Part shown: piece by piece, positions 12,449-24,140 of the stretch
Layout: each line of letters starts with the position of its first letter
Position numbering within the stretch: the stretch's first letter is position 1
Program-made: the position numbers and the translations under genes
The notes under the pieces: model-generated
What the model saw: only the letters and a program-made list of their open reading frames with translations
Told to the model about the DNA's origin: nothing
Database searches by the model: none
From: Paraspadella gotoi
Taxonomy: Eukaryota > Chaetognatha
Direction of reading: 5' to 3'
DNA length: 64,000 nucleotides
NCBI GenBank assembly: GCA_051294375.1
Contig: CM119270.1
Span: 13,153,023-13,217,022, forward strand

Positions 12449-12654
12449 NNNNNNNNNNNNNNNNNNNNNNNNNNNNNNNNNNNNNNNNNNNNNNNNNNNN
12501 NNNNNNNNNNNNNNNNNNNNNNNNNNNNNNNNNNNNNNNNNNNNNNNNNNNNNNNNNNNNNNNNNNNNNNNNNNNNNNNNNNNNNNNNNNNNNNNNNNNN
12601 NNNNNNNNNNNNNNNNNNNNNNNNNNNNNNNNNNNNNNNNNNNNNNNNNNNNNN
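12449..12654. other. Assembly gap, 206 N
   Basis: Run of 206 N. Nothing can be said about its content. Open frames that span it are artefacts. Confidence 0.98.
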
Positions 12655-12842
12655 CAACTACGCCCTTACCCAATAGCAACGTTTGACGATCTTCTTTCGA
12701 GCTCACGATTCCAAAACCCGGCGAAGCTCTTAATGTAAAATGTAAATCTCTCTCTCTCTCTCACTCTTCGTTTGCTAAGTCGACGCGGGCAAACGCGAAG
12801 GGGACCTCCGCTTGTTTAATGTTTATTTCTCTCTCTCTCTCT

Positions 12843-13041
12843 NNNNNNNNNNNNNNNNNNNNNNNNNNNNNNNNNNNNNNNNNNNNNNNNNNNNNNNNNN
12901 NNNNNNNNNNNNNNNNNNNNNNNNNNNNNNNNNNNNNNNNNNNNNNNNNNNNNNNNNNNNNNNNNNNNNNNNNNNNNNNNNNNNNNNNNNNNNNNNNNNN
13001 NNNNNNNNNNNNNNNNNNNNNNNNNNNNNNNNNNNNNNNNN
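12843..13041. other. Assembly gap, 199 N, next to a CT array
   Basis: The gap follows a CT run (about 12827-12842) and is followed by pyrimidine-rich DNA, so it probably covers an unresolved microsatellite. Confidence 0.98.
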
Positions 13042-13069
13042 CTTTCTTTTCTCTCCCTCGATTTTTATA

Positions 13070-13620
13070 TATTCCGCCGCTGAATATAAAAACGTTTTGA
13101 AGACTGCAGCTGCGCACCGGAAGGAGGCGCCATGACGGAAATGATGTCGAAAAAAAAAAAAGCATCGGGGAATGTAGTGAAGGTGGAGACAAGAGAGGAT
13201 TTAGAGCGCTGAAGATTCGAAATGGTTCTGCATAAAAACCGAGAGAGAGAGAGAGGAGAGGAGAGCATCGAGAGAGAGGAGAGAGAGAGAGAGGAGAGAG
13301 AGAAGGAGAGGGGTAGAAGAGAGAGAGAGGAGCGGAGATGAGAGAGAGGAGAGAGCGGAATGAGGGAGAGAGGAGAGGAGATAAGAGCGGAGATCTGAGA
13401 GAGGAGAGAGAGAGAGAGAGAGAGAAGGAACCAGATGTTTCTGGGTATCAAGAGAGCTCAGCGAAGGATTTCAATTCGTTCGTCTTCACTCGCCAACTTG
13501 TTACAGTCTCTTCATTCCCATGTCGTGAGTTTCATTTTCATGTCATGTCCGTCATTACCATGCTTCTTCGTTTTTCAACCTTCCATCCACATGTCTCTTG
13601 CCTAATTTTAGATTTCCTCT
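13070..13620 (+). repeat. Diverged direct repeat, copy 2
   Basis: Partner of 7931-8512. It shares GAAGACTGCAGCTGCGCA and the downstream AGAGCTCA/GCGAAGGAT and GCCAACTTGTT blocks. It is expanded by a degenerate GA array (about 13238-13430) where copy 1 has only a short GA stretch. Confidence 0.65.
13238..13430 (+). repeat. Degenerate (GA)n array
   Basis: GA and GGA units with regular GGAG and GAGC interruptions. Part of the diverged repeat copy 2. Confidence 0.9.
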
Positions 13621-15070
13621 TCATACACTAAAAACTCTCGATAGCATAAATTTTAGTCGTTTTCATTGATACATTTTTTTTCACTCTTTACTCTTCATTC
13701 CATACTTCACCTCCTTCACTCCTCATTCACCCATATTTCACAATTCATTCTCAGACTTTACTTTTCATTCTCAAACCTCACCCAACTTCCAACTTTCTTT
13801 CGTCTCTCACATATTTGCGTTTTTTAAAACTTTATCATTTTCTTCTCTCTCATTTTTTTTTGCGGTCAAATCTCCTTCGGTCGCTTTTCTTTTGCGTTGC
13901 ACTTTACTGATTCTCACTGAATCACAGTTGACAGCGCCCTTTGACTGTCTTTTTCGACTTACGTCTTTTTCTCCAAAAGAGCTTATTGCCAAACTAATAA
14001 AATATTAGATGTCAGTCTACTTCCAGTATTAATTTATAAATATTTATCGAAATTTATCAAGATCCGTTTAATTAAACGACAGTCAAATTTCATAAAAATT
14101 TAATAACTTGCACATCAAATATAAAACGCTTTTGTCATTTTAGAAATCATGATTGAAAGCTCCGTATTATGTTTTCATTATTAACATTACTCTTCCCTCC
14201 TCTACTACTAACGTTAATACTGGTGTATCTTCCCAATCATCTGTGTTACCATCTCTATCACCATCCGTCCCCCCTTTCCCTTTTTCAACCATCATCTCCA
14301 CAACCGCGGAGACTCAAAGCAAATAAAATGGAAGTCGAGAGGGCTCGCCGGAAGTGGGCGTGGAGACCAGAACGGGCGTGTTTGTGGGCGTGGCGAGGAC
14401 GAGGGGAGGAAAGGAGGAGATCAGGAGTCGTAAGAAGAAGGGAGGAAAAATTCGGAGGTTTGAATGGGGAGGAGGTAAAGAATGAAGAATATCGAAGGAA
14501 GGTAGAAACGCGAATAGGGGAGAAATTGAAAGAGAGAAAAGATTTTTGGATGAGGAAAAAGTTAAGGAATTCGAGGAAAAGTTAAATGGAAAGGGGTTAA
14601 AGAGGAGATAATAAAAGATTTTAATAACAGATAGAGTTTAGAGCGACAAAATCGCGGGGATTCTCGGAGATACCAGTCCATTTAGCATAAAATCCAAAAA
14701 TAGAAACGTCCAAGCGGAATTGGCTGGGTTGGTTGGACTACGAGAAAGGGCCAACTTGGCGGGCTGGGTTGGATGAAAAGAATGAAGATCATCTGCCGCC
14801 AGGGAACGGTACCATGGTTGTATCCTCGAGATGGTTTCTCGTTCCTGAGTTGGAAGGATTTCAGACTTTTTGATTTCTTAGATTCTCCACCGACAAATCA
14901 GAGAAAATCCTATTTTTTTTTCCTCGCGACCGCAGTTTCCGAACTCCTTTTGTTGTTGTTGTTGTCGTTTTTGTGTGTTGTTATTCATTCCGTTGGACGC
15001 GAGGGATTTTCTTTTGGTCAAAGCCAATTTTTGATGGAGAATTCATAGAAAGCTGACGTGGTTGTCTTTG
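13621..15070. other. Unique DNA, one 138-codon ATG frame of doubtful status
   Basis: AT-rich to about 14165, then a purine-rich segment. A plus-strand frame at 14169-14585 starts with a true ATG. Its predicted product has a hydrophobic first ~27 residues followed by an Arg/Lys/Glu-rich body that mirrors the purine-rich DNA. I recognise no domain. It could be chance openness caused by purine bias. Confidence 0.4.
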
Positions 15071-15103
<33 letters not shown>

Positions 15104-15105
15104 TC
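15071..15105 (+). repeat. (GTC)n trinucleotide array
   Basis: Eleven or so nearly perfect GTC units ending in a GTCATCG variant. Similar arrays recur at 23.26, 41.0-41.2 and 49.4 kb. Confidence 0.95.
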
Positions 15106-15380
15106 GTTCTTGTTTCTTCCTCTTAGTTGTTTACACGTTGTCCTTTTGGTCTTCGTGTTCATCGTCGATTTTTTTTCTGTTATTGCAACTACATTTAAAA
15201 TACACATACATTAACATAAAATCCTTATTTTTAAAAAAAAACGCTATGGTATTTAAAGTTTGCAATGGCTTCTGTCTTTGTCACGCTAATCGTTAAGGTA
15301 ACGACCAATCTCCAGCAACGTTACGAGTTCCGGCAGATTTTAACTGCGCGACGCTTATTGTATATCATTTTAATTCCAAG

Positions 15381-15432
15381 TTAGGGCGCCTATAGTGGCG
15401 GCGCCAGGAGTTGCGGCGCCAGGAGTTGCGGC
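15381..15432 (+). repeat. 15 bp GGCGCC minisatellite
   Basis: The unit GCGGCGCCAGGAGTT occurs twice in tandem, with partial units on each side, giving repeated GGCGCC palindromes. A GGC tract lies downstream near 15488-15510. Confidence 0.85.
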
Positions 15433-15545
15433 GCCTCGTATCCCGGAAATTAAGAGGAGCGTCGGTTCGAGAGTCTTGGCGCTTTGGTGGGGGCGGCGGC
15501 GGCGGCGGCAGAGCAGGCATTTCAAAGATGCTTTATATGTAACCA

Positions 15546-15549
<4 letters not shown>

Positions 15550-15628
<79 letters not shown>
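15550..15628 (+). repeat. (CT)n microsatellite, ~79 bp, uninterrupted
   Basis: Perfect CT dinucleotide run. The following 15629-16200 is AT-rich unique DNA with nothing recognised. Confidence 0.97.
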
Positions 15629-15631
<3 letters not shown>

Positions 15632-16209
15632 AGGAACTGACGAAACTCTAGGACCCTAGAGATTTTTTTCACCTGAATGAGAAAAGATCGAAAGAAGTTA
15701 AGGGACTGTGTCATTTTTGGGGTCCAGATATGAAAGTGGCCCAAACTCGTGAATGAACTCCTCTGACCTTGGATCTCTTTGCAGAAGTCACGTATCTCTT
15801 ATCTTTTTCACAACGCAAAATTTTATATTCAGGCTAAACCACTTACACACATTGCATTGCTAAGCATAGTGGCTGATGCAAAGCAGAATGACGAGCATAT
15901 GACTCAAGTTTAAAAGCTTAAAATAACGCTTACAGTATTTCTCCGCTAAAAAATTTTTAATAGATAAAGAAAAATTATATAGCTTACAGGATGAATGCGG
16001 AATGCGATTGATCTGAAAGTTTCAACTTTTATGCTTTTTGATAACTATTGATTACTATTGATTGCCAAATTAATTACCTATTGATTATAAAACCAGATGC
16101 TGTTTTGGGCATCGCGATAGATCAGCCTGGTCAGTCTTGGTCAGTATGTTTTTTTGTCAGTCTGTCCCACTTATATCATCAATTAAAAGAAAAGAGGATC
16201 ACCTTAGAG

Positions 16210-16500
16210 CGAGAGAGAGAGAGAGAGAGAAAGAGAAAGAAATTGTAAAAAGGAGGCTATGAATGAGGATAAGAGAGAAAAAGAGAGAGAAAGAAAGAAA
16301 AAATGTTGAAGAGGAACACAAATGAGAAGGAGGAGGGAGGGGAGAGGAAGAGAGAAGAGAAAGAAATGTAAAAAAGAGGGTCATGAATGAGGATGAGAGA
16401 GAAAAAAGAGAGAGAGAATATGAAAAGGAGGAACACGAATGAGGAGGAGAGAAGGAGGGAGAGAGAAAGAGAGAGAGGAGGAAAGAGAAAGAAAGAAAAA
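16210..16500 (+). repeat. Purine-rich tandem repeat, ~124 bp period
   Basis: Two units share AAAT-GTAAAAA-AGGG, CATGAATGAGGAT, AGAGAGAAAAAGAGAG, AGGAACAC-AATGAG and GAGGAGGGAG. They start near 16240 and 16364. A related but shorter GA-rich segment with AAATGTAAAAAG lies at 17140-17270. Confidence 0.75.
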
Positions 16501-17139
16501 AAAAAAAAAATAAGTTTGAGCCAAACAGTGTCGATCTGCCCGCAATAATTTAAATTATGGATGCGATGTTAAGATTTTCGATGCCATCACGATCGGAAAC
16601 AATCATTCATAGTCTATCAAAAATGATTCCAATTGATGTGAGAGAAAGAGAGAGAGAGAGACAAGAGACAAACATACTAATCAAAACAGATATAACCATA
16701 ATAAAAATGATGTAGATGATAATCCAATGATGAGAGAGAGAGAGTTAATTGTGTCTTTTATTTTTTTCATTTCTGATTGCACGATCCATCAAAACTTCAT
16801 ATCTAGCTTAATCACAACTTTCCGACACACATACAAAGTTTCATCTTGATTTTTATATCAATTTTTAATAATTAAAGCATTTAACCAGTAAAAAAAAATT
16901 GGACTTTCGTTTTTATTTTTTTTGTTTCATCCATTAATCCATTAATTGGTGTTTTTTGCTAAGGTGGGACGGACAGACGGATATCATTTTTTGCATAATT
17001 TATCATAACTCGATGTTCTGACTTGATATAAGTGTATGCCCGACAAGATTGAGAGGGCGGACCGACGGACAAAAAAAATAAATTATAAAGTGGGGATCTG
17101 TTAATAAGCAGATCCGACTAAAAAAAAGATAGAAATTTA

Positions 17140-17270
17140 AAAAGGGGAGGGAGAGAGAGAGAAAGAGAGAAGAGAGAGAAAGAGAGAGAGAGAGAGAGGA
17201 AGGAGAGAGAACGGGAAAAAAAGAAAGAGAGAAATGTAAAAAGTAGGTTTACGAAAGAGGAGGATTTGAG
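17140..17270 (+). repeat. Purine-rich GA/GAAA segment
   Basis: GA-rich run with GAAA and GGGA interruptions, ending in AAATGTAAAAAG as in the 16.2-16.5 kb tandem units. Probably the same simple-repeat family. Confidence 0.8.
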
Positions 17271-17399
17271 AGATATGTAGATTATTTTAATGCAGTACAT
17301 GGTACAATTTTATAAGCGCTGCTAGAAAAGAGCTGTCATTCGAAAAACGCCTAGGTATTTTTTCATCCTGAAAATTCTGATTATTTTTTCTTTCTAAAA

Positions 17400-17640
17400 A
17401 AAAATTATCAGGCGCTTATGGCAACAGCCGGGTTGCTTACGATTCCCTGGGATGGGACATCTCACAGTTGGCTTTGGGGGCTTCCGACCCTCAGTGACGC
17501 CTCAGTCACTGGCGTTGTTACCCTAGGACGTCTCCCTTTTGCCAACGCAGAGTGAAGTCGTTGATTTGCTGAAGGATGGTGGACGTGAGGTGGTGTGGAA
17601 TATACCCCACCCGCTGCTTTTCTGAATCGTTAAAAATGAG
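17400..17640. other. GC-richer unique island with short hairpins
   Basis: Ordinary-complexity, GC-richer DNA between microsatellite blocks. A 7 bp stem CAGTGAC...GTCACTG lies near 17490-17511, and a second imperfect stem, GGTGTGG...CCCCACC, near 17591-17611. No open frame of note and no tRNA boxes. It may be a dispersed repeat or a structured non-coding RNA; the sequence does not decide. Confidence 0.4.
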
Positions 17641-18119
17641 TTCAGCTCTCAATTTCTCCGTCTCTTCCTTCTCCGTCTCTCTCCGTCTCTCTCTCTGTCT
17701 CTCTCCTCTTGAAAGATAGCTAGACCCACAGAATCGGAATCAGTGCATGACCGCTGTATATTTAATTGACTTATTACAATATACAGTAATATCGCAAAAT
17801 AAATAAAAAATATAAAATAATCAGACAGCGCCGTGTTATTTCAGTATTTTTAGTCAAGACCTTTATGATTTTCTTTGTTCCGGCGGCGTTGGATAGACCC
17901 AAACACTGCAGTTTCAAAATCATCCATGGTTTTGTAATATTACTGCGCTACTGGGCAAAAATTGCTAGGGAACCAAAATTATCAGAAACCGCTTCTTTCG
18001 GATTTTTTTATAAGCGCGGTGCGACATATCTATGTAAACTGCAAATCTGCAAATGGCTTCTACGTAAGCTTCTGATTGATTGATTGGTAGAAGAAAACCG
18101 ACGACAACAAACAGGAAGG

Positions 18120-18480
18120 AAACGATTAAAACGACGGCATAGATGACTACGAAGAGGACGTCGTAGAGGACGTCGTAGAACAACGTCGAAAAATGACGAC
18201 GAAGACGATAACGAAGACGACAAAAACGACGTCGACGATAATGACCGACGAAGACAACAAAAATGACGATGAAGAGGAAGACAAAACTGACGACGAAGAG
18301 ACCCACAAGAAGACGACAAAAACGAACGACGAAATTGACGACAAAGAAAGACGACGAAAAAACGACGGAAAGACGATGACTTCTAAAATGACGAAAACGA
18401 TGTCGAAGACGACGACGAAAACGAAGATGAAAATGACGATGAGAAGACGAAAAGGAGATAAAGAAGTGACGAAAATGGGT
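18120..18480 (+). repeat. Degenerate (GAC)n/(ACG)n trinucleotide region
   Basis: About 360 bp dominated by ACG, GAC, AAA and GAT triplets with strong three-base periodicity. Frames across it encode Thr/Lys/Asp-rich or, on the other strand, Val/Ser/Phe-rich strings. The periodicity comes from the repeat, not from coding selection. Confidence 0.85.
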
Positions 18481-18489
18481 GCTGTCAGC

Positions 18490-18527
18490 TTCTCTCTCTC
18501 TCTCTCTCTTTCTCTCTCTGTACGATC
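18490..18527 (+). repeat. (CT)n microsatellite
   Basis: CT run with one CTTT interruption. The following 18540-19650 is AT-rich unique DNA in which I see no gene or RNA. Confidence 0.9.
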
Positions 18528-19670
18528 TCTTGCGTGATTGTTCGTTTTTTGAAAAATTCTTATTATTTTTTTCCTTCTACCATTAAACAATGTCGAGAAA
18601 CATGACCTTAATAACGCGTTTCGATTGCACGGAAACGTTACATGGTATAAAAAAAATCAACATGACCCAACTTCACACGCAGAAACTTTACGCTCTAATT
18701 TTATAAAACATAAATTACATTATTTACAATATCATGCAATGTCACATGTGCATCAGCTTAATGTGACAGGTAGGCGATACCTTCTGTATTTCAGCCACCA
18801 ATCATAGTACAATCATAAAAGTTTTTTTTATTGTGATGAAAATTAAGTTAGAATTTGTTGGACAGGTTTTGACAAAATCTTTATTCGTCGATTGAATAAT
18901 TTTTTCTGTGCATCCAAAATTTTGGTAACCTGATGCATTTATTAAAAATATAATGGTTAGAATTTATGTATCTATCACTTTACAATGTAATTATTTTTCT
19001 TTATTACCTTAGATGTCCAATCATTTTTAATATCTTTTAATTATTATAGTTATACCTTAAAACAATAAAATAGTTAAAGATTTCTATCATTTCAAAAATT
19101 GCTTACTTTTTTCAAAACTGACAGACCCCTCATCAGTTGGGATGTACCTCACCTGAGTATCGTCAGAATACTGCTGTTACTGAAAGAATCTTTTTTTTAA
19201 TTAACTAAATAATTTTTAAAAATAATATTATATTCTTAAACATTTCCACTGTACTTTACCATATAGAAAAAATAATCCACAACTTGCATACTTTTAAAGA
19301 TCTTTTTTGCTCTGCTTTGATCTCTACTTCTTGATGAACGCAAAATATTGACAGTCCCAACATATAGTCTTCCAGTTTCAAATTCTTGAGATATAAAAAA
19401 ATAATATAAATTTAATTGTTCATTAAACATTTCCTTGGAAATTCATGTCAATTGATACTCTTTATAAATCAAGCACTTATAATGGCACATTCCTCCCTGA
19501 GATTTTCTTCAGTCTTCAATTCTTTTAAAAACTACCAGGGCCTAATAAGAAATAAATCAGACTTTAAGTCGATAAAAAACATAAAAAAAAGCGCATAAAG
19601 AAAAATCTGGATTGACAAATTTTGATACTAAAAAAATCAAATTTTGAAAAAAAAAAAATTAATTTATAAA

Positions 19671-20785
19671 CATAAAGAAAAAGAAGAAAAGAATAGAAAT
19701 GAAAGAAAGAATAGAAAGGAAGAAAAATAGAAGGAAAGAAGAATCAAAGGAAAGAAAGAATATAAAGGAAAGAGAGAATAGAAAGGAAAGAAAGAATAGA
19801 AAGGAAAGAAAAAATAGAAAGAAAAGAGAAGGAAGAAAGAATAAAAAGAATAGAAAGGAAAGAAAGAATAGAAAGAAAAGAAAGAATAGAAAGAAAAGAA
19901 GGATAGAAAGAAAGAAAGAATAAAAAGGAAAGAGTGAATAGAAAGGAAAGAAAGAATAAAAGAAAGATGAATAGAAAGGAAGAAAGAAAAGAAAGGAAGA
20001 AAGAATGAAAGGAAAGAAAGAATAGAAAGAAAGAAAGATGAAAAGGAAAGAAAGAAAAGAAAGAAGAATAGAAAGGAAAGAAGAATTGAAAGGAAAGAGT
20101 GATAGAAAGGAAAAAAAGAATAAAAAAGAAAGAGTGAATAGAAAGAAAGAGAATAGAAGGAAAGAGAGATAGAAAGAAAAGAAGAAGAATAGAAAGGAAA
20201 GAAAGAAAAGAAAAAAGAAAGAAAGAAAAAAAAGAAAGAATAGAAAGGAAAAAAAGAATAGAAAGGGGAAAGAAAGAAAGAAAGGAAGAAAGAATAGAAA
20301 GGAAAGAAAGAATAGAAAGGAAGAAAGAATAGAAAGAAAGAAGAAAAAAGAAGAAAGATAGAAAGGAAAGAAGAATTGAAAGGAAGAGTGAATAGAAAGG
20401 AAAGAAAGATAAAAAAGAAAGAGTGAATAGAAAGGAAAAGAAAGAATAGAAGGAAAGAGAGAATAGAAGAAAAGAAAGAAAGAATAGAAAGGAAAGAAAG
20501 AAAAGAAAAAAAAAGAAAGAAAAGAAAAAAAAGAAGAAAGAAAGGAAAAGAATAGAAGGAAAGAAGAAAGAAGAAAAGAAAGAATAGAAAGGAAAAAAGA
20601 ATAGAAAGAAAGAAGAATGAAGGAAAGAAAGAATAGAAGGAAAAAAGAATAGAAGGAAAGAAAAATAGAAAAAAAAAGGAAAGAATAGAATGGAAAGAAA
20701 GAATAGAAAGGAAAGAAAGATAGAAAGGAAAGAAAGGAAAAATAAAAATAAAGAGAGAGTGACGAGAGAAGAAAGAAAAAACCCG
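19671..20785 (+). repeat. 1.1 kb homopurine GAAAG satellite-like tract
   Basis: More than a kilobase of A and G with only isolated T bases. The recurrent unit is near GAATAGAAAGGAAAGAAA (18 bp), with many one-base variants. Because the unit lacks stops on the complementary strand and its length is a multiple of three, minus-strand frames stay open for over 370 codons of Phe/Leu/Ser. These are not genes. Such polypurine tracts are able to adopt triplex (H-DNA) structure. Confidence 0.95.
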
Positions 20786-20870
20786 ATGTTGCGAAAGCAA
20801 ATGATAACATGTACGAATGCGTTGCCTAATTTACGAGTTCAATCCTAATTCAATTTTTTTTTAATAAAAA

Positions 20871-21110
20871 CGCAGAGAGAGAAAGAGAAAGAGAGAGAGA
20901 GAGAAGCAAATCGTTTTTGGACGAATCCAGCAGAAGGCAGCAGGCGAAAACCTTTTCATTGGCAAATAAACTGATCAGCAGAAGCAGCCCCTGAGAAAAA
21001 AAAGAGAGAAAGAGAGAGAAGAGAAAAGAGAGAGAAAGTGGGCAGAGAGGAGAAGGAGAGAGGAGAGAGAGAAGAGAGAGAGAGAAGCAAATCGTTTTCG
21101 ACGAGAGAGA
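20871..21110 (+). repeat. GA-rich tandem duplication, ~185 bp period
   Basis: GAAGCAAATCGTTTT-GACGA occurs twice (near 20902 and 21085), each time after a GA run, with a GA-rich spacer and unique DNA between. A short (ACG)n lies just downstream near 21130-21145. Confidence 0.75.
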
Positions 21111-21149
21111 GCTGGAACGCGACACAACAACGACGACGACGACGCCTAC

Positions 21150-22140
21150 GCCACTTATGCGCAAAAGCGTTACGAGATCATCGCAACGCAAAGCGATTGC
21201 GACGATAAAAATGCACGTATAACAAGTATACTTCCTTACCACAATTGGCCAATTTTTTCTTGCAATTAAATCCGACCCAATTTGGTATTGCTTAAAAAGC
21301 AAAAGCATCTTTTTATAAATTGAAAATAAACTAATTTCCATCTTGTCTTTAAAAAACAAAAGATAGGTAATAACATTTCTATCAACTGTCTTTTTCATAA
21401 AGTTTACCTTTCACTCGCGCATTTTGCGTCATGCGCGATGAATTAATTTCGACTTCTCGCTACTTTCCGTCGTAGAAAAAGTTGAAAAAAAATGAAGGAA
21501 ACCGACGGAGTAAAACAATTCGTATAAAGTTTTCTTACCTTTATCTAACAAACCGAAAAATTTCGTACTTTTTTGTAACGAAATAGTAAAACTCGATAAC
21601 TTTCATGATAAAAATATACCGACGCATTGTTGATGTATTTTATGCTTTTCTCTACAATCACACGGAGGGATTATTGGATTAGTTCATTCTTATATTTTTA
21701 TTTGGCTTATCAAAAGTAATGTATCCTTTTTTAGTACTTTAAAAAAATATTACTATATCTAAATGTTTGAATTTCAAAAACGGATCCGTGGGTTTTGATG
21801 ACGAGGAATAAAAGAACATACATGCAAAGTTTGGAACTTTTCAGGTCACCCAGTGGACGAAGTACTTTATTTATGCAAAAAAAAACCTTTCTCTCTCTAT
21901 CTCAGCTGAATGATGAGTTAAAAATTTTTTGAAAACGGTTTTTTGTAGAGCGGACCGAGGTTCAGGCCGTGATGTGAGAGAAAATAATGTATCATTAGTA
22001 CTTATTACTAAATAGGCCAATTAAAAAAGACACAGTCCCCTTAAAAGAAATAAAATTATATTTAGGAAAATGATTTTGGAATATGATTGAAAAGATCGGG
22101 GCCGCGTCTCGCGAGCCGACCGTTTTTTTTCTTTCTCCCT
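21150..22140. other. AT-rich unique DNA, no gene recognised
   Basis: AT-rich with short frames only. A GCG-containing stretch near 21410-21440 (TCGCGCATTTTGCGTC) is the only local GC feature. Confidence 0.5.
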
Positions 22141-22379
22141 TTCTTACTTTCTCTCCCCTCTCTCTCTCTCTCTGTCTCTGTCTCTCTCTCCCTCCCTTCC
22201 TTCCTCCCTCCTTCCCCTCCCGATCTCATAATGCGAAAGAAAACTCCGGCGAACCGAAGCTAGAAAAAGCCTCCGCCGCCGCATCAGCGTCGACAGCCGC
22301 GTCAGGAGCAGCAGCAAAAGCCGCCGCAAAAATCCGGCTTTTCTTCGGTTTCTTTCGGCGTTGGGGTTTTTCTAGAGAA

Positions 22380-22740
22380 AAGGGGGTATTCATAAGGGTA
22401 TAGTAAAGGGTGGCAGGGTTTTTAAAGGGGGTTGGAGTTGAGAAAGGGTGAAGGTAGGGGTGATAAAGGGATGAGGAAGGGGTGAGGAAGCTGTGACGAA
22501 ATAGCTAATCCGGGAAAAAAAGCAGGGGGGGTCAGAGAAAGGGAGCAGGGTGTTAGGTGAAGGAAGCAGGGTGGTCTTATGAGCAGGCTTGGTTGTCAGG
22601 CTTTGAGTACAAGTCGTCAGTAAAAGCAACGCCAGTGTAAAAGGAACCAATGTATGACTGGGATACGGGCGGTCACCCTTTAGGGGGGTGACGGGTCAGG
22701 GTTTGCAAAGGTCAAATGTCAGTCCGAGGAGGTTGGATGA
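22380..22740. other. G-over-C skewed segment
   Basis: The plus strand is rich in GGG and poor in C. The minus-strand frame at 22390-22650 resembles a signal peptide but begins with TTG and is Pro/Thr/Leu-rich because of the skew. A pyrimidine tract at 22125-22220 precedes it. Confidence 0.55.
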
Positions 22741-22758
22741 AAATGAGGGTTGGCCCGA

Positions 22759-22817
22759 GAGAGAGAGAGAGACGGAGGAGAGAGAGAGAAGAGGAGAGGA
22801 GATGAGAGGAGAGGAGA

Positions 22818-22849
<32 letters not shown>
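22759..22849 (+). repeat. (GA)n microsatellite, interrupted
   Basis: GA and GGA units with ATGA interruptions near 22800-22810. Confidence 0.9.
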
Positions 22850-22852
<3 letters not shown>

Positions 22853-22974
22853 GAACGTCAGCTTATATGCTTGGTCGGTTCCCTCGTCTTTGATTGATAG
22901 AGGATCTTTGCCAATCAAAAGCTCTCCCTGTCTTTAGTCACATTTTTTTATAGATTAGTTTCGGACTGATTGCG

Positions 22975-23290
22975 CAACAACGATTAGAGTTCGCCTTTCG
23001 CTCAGTTTCGTCGTTTTACGACTCGGCGTCGGATCGGCGAGGTCAGTGAGATTGGCAGCGGTTCGGCGGCGGGACGGCGGGGTGGCGGCAGCGGGACGGC
23101 GGCGGTGCCACCGGTCCATTCTAGTTGCAACCGTTGGACCATGAACTCGGCATAGAATCTCTTTCCTTCAAGGAAAATTATAATGTTTCTCTCGTTTTTT
23201 TTTTTTCATTCGATTGTACATTTTTCCGAACGTCGTCAACATCATCGTTATCGTCGATAATGTCGGCGTCGTCGTCGTCGTCGTCGCGGT
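22975..23290. other. GC/CpG-rich patch followed by (GTC)n
   Basis: 22975-23115 is CpG-rich with GCGGGACGGCGG repeated, a degenerate GGC minisatellite. A (GTC)n run lies at about 23263-23288. CpG-rich patches may mark promoters, but no adjacent gene is visible. Confidence 0.55.
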
Positions 23291-24012
23291 GTTATAGAAG
23301 CTGAGGCTTTTAAAAAAGCTTCGAGTCCTAAAAGCCACAAGATATCTCTCTCTCTCTCTCTCTAAGAGGAAGCAAGAGTGTCAGTTCACATATTTCTTGT
23401 GTTGGACACAAGAGGAGAAAACTGATCATCTTGACGCTCTTGTAAAAGCATTTAAAGCGAGCGCGGGGAGCCGAGTTTGGCGGATTTTGGGTACAAATAT
23501 TACCCATTATTACTAAATAAATTACTAAATGATTATGAATAATTGAAATTGTTTGCAAAGTTTCTAATAGTTCCCTTTGGACCTGTTGATTTAACTTGTG
23601 GGCCGGACCCACGTAACCTCAATCACCTTTTTCCCTCCCGCTTTGCTTTCCTTTTCCAGAAACCTTTCCGCGCATTCCTGCCTTCCAAACCCCTAACCAC
23701 TACTGCAACACCCCTCCCCTTCTTTCCTTTCCAAGAAAACCTCCCCGCATTCCTGCCCCTTCAGAACGGCGCCTACCGCTACTCAACACCCCCTCCCTTT
23801 CTTTTCTTTCCAGATTAACCTATCCTCGCCATTGCCCGTGGCCCCTTCAAGATCCGCCCCTACTCCGGCCGATTCTTACGAGAGGTTATCGGCGTTGCAA
23901 ACAACCGCCCACTCTCGACTTCGACGCCTGCGCCTCGCACGAACAGAAGTTTGGTTTCTTCAGACAACCTGACCTGCCACGAGAGAGACTCCAACGAGTC
24001 GGAAGGTGTAGT

Positions 24013-24140
24013 TTGAGAGAGAAGAGAGAGAGAGAGAGAGAGGAGAGAGAGGAGAGAGATGAGAGTAAGAGTACCGCAGGAGAGGCGAGAGAGAGTAGAG
24101 AGAGAGAGAGAGAGACAGAGAGGAGAGAGGAGGAGAGGTG
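24013..24140 (+). repeat. Degenerate (GA)n array
   Basis: GA/GGA units interrupted near 24060-24095 by unique bases. Preceded at 23580-23820 by C-rich DNA with a ~110 bp near-repeat (CTTTCCTTTTCCAGAAACC versus CTTTCCTTTCCAAGAAAACC, each followed by CCGCATTCCTGCC). Confidence 0.85.

Noticed and set aside
12442-13192. Open frames across the N gaps
   Set aside because: They consist mainly of undefined residues and carry no information.
18120-18540. Acidic/basic low-complexity protein from the GAC region
   Set aside because: Three-base periodicity comes from the trinucleotide repeat, and both strands are open over the same stretch.
19659-20810. Two minus-strand open frames of about 380 codons
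   Set aside because: They translate the GAAAG homopurine repeat on the complementary strand into Phe/Leu/Ser strings in more than one frame at once, which a gene would not do.
22390-22650. Secreted peptide with a signal sequence on the minus strand
   Set aside because: The apparent start is TTG, and the Pro/Thr/Leu content follows from the G-skewed DNA.
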